NCBI GenBank assembly: GCA_036971475.1 | Contig: JBAIZL010000005.1 | Location: 177,841,386-177,905,385, forward strand | Direction: 5' to 3' | DNA from: Prosapia bicincta | Taxonomy: Eukaryota; Arthropoda; Insecta; Hemiptera; Cercopidae | DNA length: 64,000 nt | Shown: positions 24,601 to 37,611 of the stretch, in pieces | Layout: the number at the start of each line of letters is the position of its first letter | Numbering within the stretch: the stretch's first letter is position 1 | Notes under the pieces: model-generated | What the model was told of the DNA's origin: nothing | The model's input: the letters and a program-made list of their open reading frames with translations, nothing else | The model's database searches: none | Made by a program: the position numbers and the translations under genes

Positions 24601-27600
24601 TTTAATAAATATTTTCCTGATGGAAAAACTTTAATTTGGAATAAGCAAAAAAGGCAAAACTATTTGAACTGGATTATGATCTTATTACTATTAATCACAA
24701 GATATTCTAATGTACAATTTTAAACTTCCCTATTATCCTAAGAGTCCACTAAAGTTTATTTTTTTATATAGCGCTAGGTACTTAACTTATCAAATAACGG
24801 CGAATGGCTGCTTGCTCACACGTAGAATTCCGTTGTCTTTAAATTTCACTTTTTTCACACTTAAATTCGTTTTAGTTCTTTCAAATTATATTTACACTTC
24901 ATTAACTCTTTCAATTCACTTATCCCTGTTTAATCTTGTCAAGTTTCTTCACAAATCTGTATAATTTTGACGAAGTTTCTAATAAATAGAATTTTGACTG
25001 GTCCTGGCAGATTCGCTACCTTACTCGGCGTCCCACGCCAGACTGCCTCTAACTACGCGTCCTTAGATTTTAAACAATTGTTTGTTTTTTTAATATGGCG
25101 GCTTCTCCTTTTTAAAAACAAAATCATATGGATTATAATTTAGTTTGATTCCTTCTCACTAGAGTCAACTGCACACTTGACCTATTTCTTTACTTTCACA
25201 TCTGTTAATGTCAACGAACTATTTTCACCGGTTTTAATTTCGTTAACATACTGCTTCAATTTTCCGATCCTTAACCAACCTTCCAGTGTTTATTTAATTA
25301 CTATTATTAGTGTGTGAAGTGTCTTTGTGTTTTACTTTTGTAATATTTCGAAATGTGTGTGTTTTGACTGGACTTCATAGAACATAACCTTTCAATTTGT
25401 TTACTACCGTTTTTCACTTTCTCCTTCAAGTAATTACTTATGCCCTATGTTACTAATATTTACAATTTTGTTTGAATATAATTATTATTAGATTATCTTG
25501 TTTTAAATTTTATTTGATACAACAAATTTCTTCATGTATTTACAGTTCAAATATCTTATTTATATGTTACAACCGTTTTATAACCTTTCTAGGCTTTTAC
25601 CTAAAATTAGTTTCTATTTAATCTAATCAATCTTTTAATGAATTTCTTTTTAAATTTTGTGTGAGTTATTTCTAATTTATTTTTCCAATTCTTAAAGAAC
25701 ATTATATAGCCCATTCTATAAATGTTACAATATATATTTAGGTTAGTTTTGGTTGGTAAAGATTATTTAGATTTTTTGGACTTGGAGACTGATAGGCTTA
25801 CCTTGGTAAGAGTCCACTCTGTAGTCTTGAAATAGAAACACATAAAAGCACTTAAACAATGATATATTTCAACCACACAGTGGTCTTTGTCAATCGAAGA
25901 GAACACACAAAAAGAAATATGAGAGAATGAAATAAAATAATTGTAATCACAGATTGTGTAGAGTAGAAATGAGATGTCACAGATGCACAGATTAAAGATA
26001 TATATATTGTTTCCATGAACATATGAGTGATTATAGTTTATATAAGTCTGTCAGGGGAAAAGAGATAAGGCTATTTGGGGGAAAAAAATGAATGGATTTA
26101 TCTGATGTTGAGGTTAGGGGATTCTCTGGACTTGGTATACCACTGGTATGATAGTTCCCACCTTCTCAGTTCTGAGGGATTGCAATCAGGGGGGAGTGAT
26201 TTAATTATTTTTGTGGTATAGCAGTCATCAAAAGTTGTGATGTTGTAACTCGCAGCATGTTGAGCTGTTGGTCTATCCATATTCATAATTTTAACATCAT
26301 GTCTGTGGCCATTCATTCTGATATTCAGACCATCCGTGGTCAGGCCTATGTACTGTGCTGAGCAAAGTTTACATTGTAGCTGGTATATGACATTTTTCGA
26401 TGTACAATTATGATGACCCTGTATTTTGAAGACAATTTTTGTTGTTTGGCTGTTGAAACTATTTGCTGAGGGGTGTATTGGACACGTCTTGCATCTAGGT
26501 TTATTACATGGGAAGGAGCCATGAGGAAGTTTGTGTGGTTTCTCTGCATCAGGGTCTGGTAGTTTAGGATGTACTAGGATGTTTTTCAAGTTGGGAGGTT
26601 GCTTGTACCAAATTTGCAGTGGATCGGTGAAAAGATTTTTGGTGTGGACGGAAGCTTGAAGAATTTTGAAGCCATCTCTCAATATCTTGTTGAGTTTATG
26701 TAGACCAGGATGGTAGTCTGTTATTAAAGACAGTTTATTTTGTTCTGTTTGTGGTTTATGGTGAACCGAGGATTGTGCTGAATGAATTTGGTTTTCAATG
26801 AGTTTTTTTTGGGTATCCTCTTCTCTGGAAGACTGTTGATATCTTTCTATTAAAATCTTCCAATTCCCTATCATTCGAACAGATTCTCTTACCCCTGATT
26901 GCTTGACTGTATGGAATGGATCGTTTTATGTTTATTGGGTGGTTGCTGTCGAAATGGAGATATTGTAGGTGGTTTGTCGGTTTGATGTGAATTCCTGTGT
27001 TGATATTTCCATTCTGGAGTGTTACCTCTACATCCAAAAAGGTGATGGCTGATGTAGATTTCTCCCAGGTAAATTGAAGTGTGGAGAATTGTGTCAGGCT
27101 GTCTAAAAATGTCTCAAGTGTTGAAGCACCCTGTGTCCAAATTAGGAAGATGTCATCTATATATCTATACCAACATAATGGCTGGTGTGTTTGTGTCTTT
27201 AGAAAACTTTCTTCCAACAATCCCATGTACAGATTTGCGTACGATGGTGCCATTGTGGTACCCATTGCTGTTCCCTTTATTTGATGGTAGTTCCTTCCCT
27301 CAAACTGAAAGTTGTTCTTCTCGAGGATGAACCTGGTCAGGTTCACAAGAAAAGGTGTAGTGGGAGAAGGCTTGCCTGGGCGTTTGTTTAGAAAATTCTC
27401 TATTGCAGATAGGCCATGTGCATGAGGGATGTTGGTATAGAGAGAGGTAACATCTATGGTGACCAAAATAGTTACCGGGGGTAGAGGTACAGATATTTGT
27501 GAGAGTCGATCTATGAAGTGATTGGTGTCCTGGGTATGTGATGGAAGGTTCTTTACTAAGGGTTGAAGGTGTGAGTCGAGGAAAGCTGAAATTCTTTCCG

Positions 27601-27966
27601 TTACTGAATTGCAGCCAGCAATTATTGGTCTACCAGGTGGAGGGATTATGTTTTTGTGGATCTTTGGTAATATATAGAATTGAGGAGTAGAGGGGTTTTC
27701 ATTATATAATAATTTTAAAGATGTTTCCGAAATATTTTATTCAGGAGCTGTATATTTGAGTAGGTCCGAGAGTAAATTGTTGAATTCTGTAGTAGGGTTA
27801 TCTGTAAGTATTTTGTATGTTGTGATGTCTGACAGTTGCTTATTTGCTTCTTTGATGTAGTCTTCTTTGTTCATGATGACAGTGGTTGAACCTTGTACAA
27901 CACACACAAGGTAAAATTATTGCACTTAATGGTGGATAAAATTACTTACAATAGTAATATATTAAC

Positions 27967-28032
<66 letters not shown>

Positions 28033-31000
28033 CATAATTATAAAAAAGACGCAACTGGTTTTTTTATTATTATTTTATTGAATGATATTTATTTTCTAGT
28101 TAAAACACAAAAAACTCCTCGGGAACAATTCATTAACATTTTTTATCACAATTTCATCTCAACAGTTAAAACAATACACAAAACAAAAATTTACAACTTA
28201 ACAAGTTTTAACAAACTCGGTTTAACTCTTATTTCTTTTGATTTTATAGTTACACAATTTTAATACCCTTGGCTAATTTTACGATCTCTTAGTATCTCGG
28301 GGTTATAGCATGGGCTATATTTTTTTTAATTCTTAGGTTAATTAAATAAATTTTGAACAAACAATATTAAATTTTGAAATTAGCTTTAATAAATATTTTC
28401 CGGATGGAAATACTTTAATGTTGAATAAGCAAAAAGGCGAAACTATTTGAACTGGATTATGATCTTATTACTATTAATCACAAGATATTCTAATGTACAA
28501 TTTTAAACTTCCCTATTATCCTAAGAGTCCACTAAAGTTTATTTTTATAGCGCTATATACTCAACTTAATAAATATCGGCGAATGGCTGCTTGCTCAGAC
28601 GTAGAATTCCGTTCTCTTTAATTTTCACTTTTTACACACTTAAATTCGTTTTAGTTCCTTTAAATTATATTTACACTTTATTAACTCTTTCAATTCACTT
28701 ATCCCTGTTCAATCTTGTAAAGTTTCTCCACAAAACTGTATAATTTTCACGAAGTTTCTAATAAATAGAATTTTGACTGCACAGGGCAGGTCCGTTCCTC
28801 GGCGTCACCACGCCAGACTCTAACTAAACTAACGCTTCGTTTTTCTTTTAAAATGTTACAAATATGGCGGCCTCCTTCTTAAAAAACAAAATCAGATGGT
28901 TTATAATTTAGTTCGATTCCTTCTCACTAGAGTCAACTGCACACTTGACCTATTTCTTTACCTTCACATCTGTTAATGTCAACGAACTATTTTCACCGGT
29001 TTTAATTTCGTTAACATACTGTTTCAATTTTCCGATCCTTAACCAACCTTCCAGTGTTTATTTAATTACTGTTATTAGTGTGTGAAGTGTCTTTGTGTTT
29101 TACTTTTGTAATATTTCGAAATGTGTGTGTTTTGACTGGACTTTTCCAAACATAACCTTACATTGTTTACAATCGTTTTTCACTTTTTCCTTCAAGTAAT
29201 TACTTATGCCCTATTTTACTAATATTTACAATTTTGTTTAACATATAACTATTATTAGATTATCTTGTTTTAAATTTTATTTGATACAACAAATTTCTTT
29301 ATGTATTTACAGTTCAAATATCTTATTTACTAATCTAGGCTTTTACCTAAATTTAGTTTCCATTTTAACCTAACCAATCTTTTAATGAATTTCTTTTTAA
29401 ATTTTGTGTGAGTTATTTCTAATATATTCTTCCAATTCTTAAATAATATTATATAGCCCATTCTATAAATGTTACAATGTCCCCTAATTTAATTTAAATA
29501 AAAAAAAATATTACTAATATCTACATTACACATTCTTTACATTTTACAAGCTTGTTTAAATATACATATTTTTTTTTTTTAAATTAAATTCAAATTAACA
29601 TTTATTTCCTAATTGTACATTTTATTTAATAACTAATTGAACACATTTTTTATTGAGTAAGTACCTCAACACTTTGGCTAACTTACCGTCCATTGTCTTT
29701 ACTACTTTTATAACTGTCCATTTAAAAGTCATTTATACATTTATCTGTCCAGTTTCGTCCATTTATACTTAATTCCTATGACACAATTTTATCTTAATTC
29801 TTTAACAATCAAATACTGAGCTGAAAACTTCAAGCTACATATTACTTAACTTATCTTCTAACAATACAATATACTTATAACTAACATTCAATCAACAATT
29901 CTTTAATAATTCTAACATATAGTAACAATAAATCATGTTCTGGTATTTACAATTCCTTCCCTAATTATATATTTTTTTTTCATTTATTACAATTGGAATC
30001 CTTCCAATCATAAGTCTGATTCAATATTTATTTAACATATACTCTCTGATACCGTGTCTTTAAATCCCAGCCTATCCGAGTCATAGTATGTCTAGATTTG
30101 GTCAAATTGGTTATAACATTTCTCTTTCCCTTATTTCTGTTTATTCCTTGTTTATTATTTATCTCATATTTATTTTGCTTTTAGCTTCATCTAACTCTCA
30201 GTTCTAAGTTAGTATTTTATCTCCCCTTCCAATCTCACATCCAGTTCAATTATTTTCTTATATCATTCCAGTTTATTTTGTATGAAGTTTAACATCCAAT
30301 ATTTTTAAAGGTCGCAATCTCATATCCTCTATTTGATCATATCTATAGCTCCTTCGATTACACTGTCCCTATATCAACGAATATCAATTTTGTTTTAATA
30401 CTTATTTATCAACGCAGATTCTCCCTTACAATACGACGAAGTTTAAATACACAATTACCATATTTTTATTACAACGATGCTTTAATATTTATTATCATAG
30501 ATTCATATTTCTTTTATAATATATACGACGAAGTTCCATTATTTATCAACGCAGATTCTCCCTTACAATACGACGAAGTTTAAATACACAATTACCATAT
30601 TTTATTTATTACAACGATGCTTCAATATTTATTAACATAGATTTATATTTATCTTTATTCATTATTCGACGAAGTTTCTAATAAATTATCGTAGATATAG
30701 TTACCATCCCTTAAACTTATCTCCTGCTAACGTTTTCTTATACACATAATCACCTAGAGTTTATTCATATTGCTTCCTTTACCTATATTTAATATCTCCC
30801 TTCCTATTTTATTATTATTTTCCTTTTCCAGTTCTCCTGGATACATGTCATATTATTGCCGGTGTCTATTAATGCCTGTAAACTTGTTTCCTCTATTTAA
30901 TTTCTATTCCTGGGTTTCTTATTGTCTTAGTTTTCCGACTGACTGTGGGCACCATGCTCTTTTCTTGTCCCCACGCCTGTCCTTGCCTTAACACCGTTTA

Positions 31001-34000
31001 CATCTCCATTGTATCTCTCATCTGCTTCATAAGTTCTATTTTCTCTGTTTATTCTCATATTTAAATTCCATCTCCCATTTTCCAAACTCGAGTTGTGTCT
31101 CCACATTCATTAACCTATCCGTACCTCTGATAAATTTTCTCAATAAGCCTTGTACCACTAAGCCTTGAGACGGATATTTAACTCCTCCTATTTCTCCTAT
31201 TACCATCTTCATTTTATTAAGCTTTTCAATCTCCTTATTAGTTGCGGTTTGAATGGTTAAATTTTTTATTTGCCATATTTCTAAATTTCCCATTTTATTT
31301 CTATCTCCTAACCTTCCTTGCTCTCCTAATATTTTCTTCCTTACATCTTTGACTTTCCTAAAACGCTCATCTGTTATTTTTCTTTCTCCTATCACCTTTA
31401 ATTTCAACTCTCCTAACTCTTCTGTGTTTTTCTTTGTTATATTTTCTACCTCTTTCTTATTAATTTCTATTACATCAGCTATTATTTCTTTTGTTTCCTC
31501 AAAATTTGCCTTAATCTCCTCCTCTAATTCTCTATCTTTCTCTTCTAAGTCTCTTCTCACATCCTTTATTACAGCATTACTCTCTGTCCTCCACTGTCGC
31601 CTCATATCCTCTATCATTTTCTTATTCTCCTCCCTGTTTTCATCTCTTATGAATTTCAAATCCTTCCTCGTCTCTCTTATTTCGTCTCTATTTTCCTTTA
31701 ATTCTGTTTTTATTTCCCTTATATCCTTACTCATATCCTCTCTCATATCCTTCATTTCCTCTCTCCCTTTATTTATTTCTTTTAGTAAGTTTTGGTTGCT
31801 TTCGAACAATTTTTTTATCCAGTCATCATTATTTCTACTTCCACTTTCACTACCCCTTCGTTCCTGTTCAATTTCTACAAGTGGTAGTCCCCTAGTTTCA
31901 TCTACCTCCATGTTTGGTATTGGCATATCTGTGCCTTCCAATTCTATTTCTTGCACTTCCAAAATTGTCCCTTTTTCCCGTTTTTTAAGCTCTATCTCCC
32001 CGCAAATTGTATAATTCTCTTTCATCAGACATATTTTTTTCTTTTTTTTAAGCTATTAGTAAACTTATTTTACAAAAATAAACAATTTATATATATATAC
32101 TATAAACCTAGCCTTGACTCTATTCAACTCAGTGTTTAATTTTACAAAAAAATTTTCTCTAAAATCTATTTCCAGTTCAAATGTTTTTCATATAAAAAGT
32201 TCTAACTTAATTTTGTTTCAAAATCTCTCTAAATAAATTTTATCTCTTATTTTATCGAGCTCCCACGTTGTTGCGCCAATTATAACATAATTATAAAAAA
32301 GACGCAACTGGTTTTTTTATTATTATTTTATTGAATGATATTTAATTTCTAGTTAAAACACAAAAAACTCCTCGGGAACAATTCATTAACATTTTTTATC
32401 ACAATTTCATCACAACAGTTAAAACAATACACAAAACAAAAATTTACAACTTAACAAGTTTTAACAAACTCGGTTTAACTCTTATTTCTTTTGATTTTAT
32501 AGTTACACAATTTTAATACCCTTGGCTAATTTTACGATCTCTTAGTATCTCGGGGTTATAGCATGGGCTATATTTTTTTTAATTCTTAGGTTAATTAAAT
32601 AAATTTTGAACAAACAATATTAAATTTTGAAATTAGCTTTAATAAATATTTTCCGGATGGAAATACTTTAATGTTGAATAAGCAAAAAGGCGAAACTATT
32701 TGAACTGGATTATGATCTTATTACTATTAATCACAAGATATTCTAATGTACAATTTTAAACTTCCCTATTATCCTAAGAGTCCACTAAAGTTTATTTTTA
32801 TAGCGCTATATACTCAACTTAATAAATATCGGCGAATGGCTGCTTGCTCAGACGTAGAATTCCGTTCTCTTTAATTTTCACTTTTTACACACTTAAATTC
32901 GTTTTAGTTCCTTTAAATTATATTTACACTTTATTAACTCTTTCAATTCACTTATCCCTGTTCAATCTTGTAAAGTTTCTCCACAAAACTGTATAATTTT
33001 GACGAAGTTTCTAATAAATAGAATTTTGACTGCACAGGGCAGGTCCGTTCCTCGGCGTCACCACGCCAGACTCTAACTAAACTAACGCTTCGTTTTTCTT
33101 TTAAAATGTTACAAATATGGCGGCCTCCTTCTTAAAAAACAAAATCAGATGGTTTATAATTTAGTTCGATTCCTTCTCACTAGAGTCAACTGCACACTTG
33201 ACCTATTTCTTTACCTTCACATCTGTTAATGTCAACGAACTATTTTCACCGGTTTTAATTTCGTTAACATACTGTTTCAATTTTCCGATCCTTAACCAAC
33301 CTTCCAGTGTTTATTTAATTACTGTTATTAGTGTGTGAAGTGTCTTTGTGTTTTACTTTTGTAATATTTCGAAATGTGTGTGTTTTGACTGGACTTTTCC
33401 AAACATAACCTTACATTGTTTACAATCGTTTTTCACTTTTTCCTTCAAGTAATTACTTATGCCCTATTTTACTAATATTTACAATTTTGTTTAACATATA
33501 ACTATTATTAGATTATCTTGTTTTAAATTTTATTTGATACAACAAATTTCTTTATGTATTTACAGTTCAAATATCTTATTTACTAATCTAGGCTTTTACC
33601 TAAATTTAGTTTCCATTTTAACCTAACCAATCTTTGGTTATTGTGGAGTTTCCTGAACCAGGCCTATATTTGCATAAGACATTCAAAAACATGTAAAAAG
33701 GCTGTTTTCATTGAAATTTTTTTTTTTTAGGCGTGGAAACATTATTTTTTCTTTAATTAAAGTTGGGTAAATTTTTCGGCACGGATGTAGCAATTGTAAA
33801 GCGGCTCCCTGCCTCGCGGAGGGATACATGACGTCACAAAGCTCTGACGTCACGTAACTAGCACACCGTTTTGGCATAATTTTTATTTTAATGAAAATAG
33901 CCTTTTTACATGTTTCGGAATGTTTCAAGCAAATATAGGCACGGTTTATAGAACGTTGCATACTAATATGTAGCTGTTTTAGTAATTAAAACCTACCTTA

Positions 34001-37000
34001 CTAAGCACTCTACCTACCTTTTACAATTATGAAACTCGCGCTCACATATCATTTGTTTTGCGATAGTAAGTCGCAAAATTACTCACAATAACGAAACAAA
34101 CACTGACAATGCACTCACAAACACTATTCTTCGCAAAAAACAGAAAATATTGCATCCAACAGTAGACACATATTTTTCCTTATACTCCCTCCAAAGAAAT
34201 GACTTGCTGCTATTATTCTAGTGCAGCCAACCTTCCAAACAATAAAATATTACGTTCTGTTTTTGTGTTATACATATTGTATTTTATATAAAAGCAAAAA
34301 ACTGCCTTAAGAATTTAAAATTTAAGAACTGAAAGAAGTTTATAATAATATTATTATTATTAATTCGTAATACACAACTGCCTTAAGAATTTAATAAAAT
34401 ATTACGTTCTGTTTTTGTGTTATACATATTGAATTTTATATAAAAGCAAAAAACTGCCTTAAGAATTTATAATTTAAGAACTGAAAGAAGTTTATAATAA
34501 TATTATTATTATTAATTGAGAAGCAGAGTTGGTATAAAATACAATATTCACTTCCAACTATATAAATATAAGTAGCAAACCCCTCTCTAAAATGAGTATT
34601 TGTTGTCAACACTTTGTAAATAGTTTTGTAGTATGCTCAAAGAAAATTGTCATTTATTAGAAATATGTTTTGTCAATATCATTTTTTATGAATAATGTTT
34701 TGGCCTGACTAAAGTGAATTAACAGTAAAATTTGTTTGTTTCTGTCAAAAAAATTTTAAAAATAATGTTTGACTTGAGGAAACAAATGAAACTATTTAAA
34801 AACATTCTCTGATCCCGATAAAAAGCAATGAAGTTCCCCTTATGACAAAACAATCTTTATAAATATAAATAGTGCTGATGAGACAATCAGACTGAATCAA
34901 TGCTACGTGATGTTTACAAATCTTGGTGTTCAAGTATATCGATCTGTAACTTTGATTTTTTCTATATATCGAAGTTAGATTTTCACATTCATTTCCGATA
35001 TATCGCAAGTATTGGTTCAGATCTAGTAACCTTTACGGGAATCAAGTATTGTTACATTGATGTGATTGTCTTTGTTTTAAAATCATTTATTTTATTCCGT
35101 GCTTCAAAGTAACAATAAAATAAATTAAATAATACGCGTTTCACTGTGTTATATTAAAAAAAAGTATTGCTTTTAATAAATTAACTTATTTTACAGTATG
35201 AACTATTATTACATTGAAGTTATTAACTGTTTTTATGAATCATCTTATTTTGTTCCGTGGTTTAAAGTAATCCTTTTGCACTGCATTATTTTAAAAAAAT
35301 ACTCACTAATTGGTTTACAAATTTTAACATAGTCGTGTAATACGAATTACAGATACAAGTCCGTATAATTCCCTTTCCAGCTGATATTGTGCATTTAATA
35401 AATTTACTTATTTTAACACTATGAAGTATTATTACATTTAAGTAATTGACTTTTTTTTATAAATCATTAAATTTTGTTAAAAATAACAATGTTCCACTGT
35501 ATTGTAAAAATAAACTCTGTATTCTAAAGGCAGTTGTGTATTACGAAATAATAATAATATTATTATTTTACATTTGTTTGCTTCTATAAAAACCTCAATG
35601 TGTATAACACAAAAAATTAACGTAATAATATTTTATTCTTTGAAAGATTGGCTACACTACCGACATCACAGTAATCTCATTTTATTGGAGGGAGTTTGAC
35701 GAAAGAACGGTTACAAGTGCAATTATTTGTTTGGCGCTTTTTGATTGGTCTAGACATGAAATAGTTCGTTTCGATACGGAATAGATTCAGTGGTTGGTTT
35801 TGTTAAGGAACGGATTTGATTAACTAAGATTTTATAAATCATTTAATTTTATTCCGTGCTTCAAAGTAACAGTGTTTCACTGTGTTATATTTAAAAAAAA
35901 AACATCATGCTTTTAATAAATTAACTTATTTTACAGTATGAAGAATTTTTACATTGAAGTTATTTACTGTTTTTATAAATAATTTTATTTTGTTCCATGC
36001 TTAAATGTAACCCTGTTGCACTGCATTATTTAAAAAATACTCAGCATTTAGGTTTAAAATTTTTAAGGTAGTTGTGTAACACGAATTACAGATACAATTC
36101 CGTCTCTAATTTCCTTTCCAGCTGCTATATTATTACATCATTAAATGTAACAATGTTCCTGTGTATTATAAAAATAAACTCAGTATTAAAGTTTTAAATT
36201 CTTAAGGCAGTTGTGTATTACGAATTAATAATAATAATATTATAAACTTCTTTCAGTTCTTAAATTATAAATTCTTAAGGCAGTTTTTTGCTTTTATATA
36301 AAATTCAATATGTATAACACAAAAACAGAACGTAATATTTTATTAAATTCTTAAGGCAGTTGTGTATTACGAATTAATAATAATAATATTATTATAAACT
36401 TCTTTCAGTTCTTAAATTTTAAATTCTTAAGGCAGTTTTTTGCTTTTATATAAAATACAATATGTATAACACAAAAACAGAACGTAATATTTTATTGTTT
36501 GGAAGGTTGGCTGCACTAGAATAATAGCGGCAAGTCATTTCTTTGGAGGGAGTCTAAGGAAAAATATGTGTCTACTGTTGGATGCAATATTTTCTGTTTT
36601 TTGCGAAGAATAGTGTTTCTGAGTGCATTGTCAGTGTTTGTTTCGTTATTGTGAGTAATTTTGCGACTTACTATCGCAAAACAAATGATATGTGAGCGCG
36701 AGTTTCATAATTGTAAAAGGTAGGTAGAGTGCTTAGTAAGGTAGGTTTTAATTACTAAAACAGCTACATATTAGTATGCAACGTTCTATAAACCGTGCCT
36801 ATATTTGCTTGAAACATTCCGAAACATGTAAAAAGGCTATTTTCATTAAAATAAAAATTATGCCAAAACGGTGTGCTAGTTACGTGACGTCAGAGCTTTG
36901 TGACGTCATGTATCCCTCCGCGAGGCAGGGAGCCGCTTTACAATTGCTACATCCGCGCCGAAAAATTTACCCAACTTTAATTAAAGAAAAAATAATGTTT

Positions 37001-37560
37001 CCACGCCTAAAAAAAAAAAATTTCAATGAAAACAGCCTTTTTACATGTTTTTGAATGTCTCATGCAAATATAGGCCTGGTTCAGGAAACTCCACAATAAC
37101 CCAATCTTTTAATGAATTTCTTTTTAAATTTTGTGTGAGTTATTTCTAATATATTCTTCCAATTCTTAAATAATATTATATAGCCCATTCTATAAATGTT
37201 ACAATATATATATATATTTTAAGGTTAGTTTTGGTTGGTAAAGATTATTTAGATTTTTTGGACTAGGAGACTGACAGACTTACCTTGGTAAGAGTCCACA
37301 CTGTAGTCTTGAAATAGAAACACATAAAAGCACTTAAACAATGATATATTTCAACCACACAGTGGTCTTTATCAATCGAAGAGAAAACACAAAAAGAAAT
37401 ATGAGAGAATGAAATAAAATAATTGTAATCACAGATTGTGTAGAGTAGAAATCAGATGTCACAGATGCACAGATTAAAGATATATATATTGTTTCCATGA
37501 ACATATGAGTGATTATAGTTTATATAAGTCTGTCAGGGGGAAAGAGATAAGGCTAGTTGG

Positions 37561-37611
<51 letters not shown>

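Larger units (their letters stand above)
21652..25729 (-). mobile_element. LTR retrotransposon copy 1, gag-protease only, rearranged
   Basis: On the minus strand the order is a complete LTR (24242-25729), a primer-binding-like TTGGCACACCAACGTGGGGC, and a second similar LTR-end and primer-site piece (24066-24241). Then come gag and protease (22497-23811) and a partial LTR (21652-22180). The partial LTR joins internal sequence abruptly at about 22180, so polypurine tract and any pol are missing. Both outer ends touch TA repeats. Confidence 0.75.
25740..27890 (-). mobile_element. Penelope-like element, family 1, copy A
   Basis: It is nearly identical to the copies at 37216-39290 and 39290-41320. 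It includes the untranslated terminal part (25740-26097) with the hammerhead-like core, and RT plus GIY-YIG coding sequence. It runs about 170 bases further 5' than the other two copies and then meets a sequence (27890-27965) shared with the hairpin at 41463-41608. Confidence 0.88.
28027..37203 (-). mobile_element. LTR retrotransposon copy 2, gag-only, interrupted by a foldback element
   Basis: LTRs are at 28027-29476 and 32281-33635 plus 37110-37203. The two differ at only a few positions, so insertion was recent. A primer-binding-like TTGGCGCAACAACGTGGGAG (minus) lies at about 32258-32280, and a polypurine-like AGGGGACA ends at the inner edge of the other LTR (29477-29490). The 2.8-kb internal region has gag and a protease trace but no reverse transcriptase or integrase. 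It must depend on a helper element. The 3.5-kb element 33636-37101 was inserted later. Confidence 0.85.

Noticed and set aside
27893..28081. Frame with a long IYIYIY stretch
   Set aside because: A translation of a (TA)n microsatellite.
31253..32014. Plus-strand 253-codon frame
   Set aside because: Antisense shadow of gag in LTR element copy 2.
34796..35112. Overlapping 70-codon frames on both strands in the centre of the foldback-like element
   Set aside because: They lack conserved motifs and overlap each other, so there is no evidence for a transposase.
36776..37054. 92-codon frame, also mirrored at 33683-33961
   Set aside because: Both are the same sequence in the inverted arms of the foldback-like element. 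It has no family match and lies in terminal repeat sequence.
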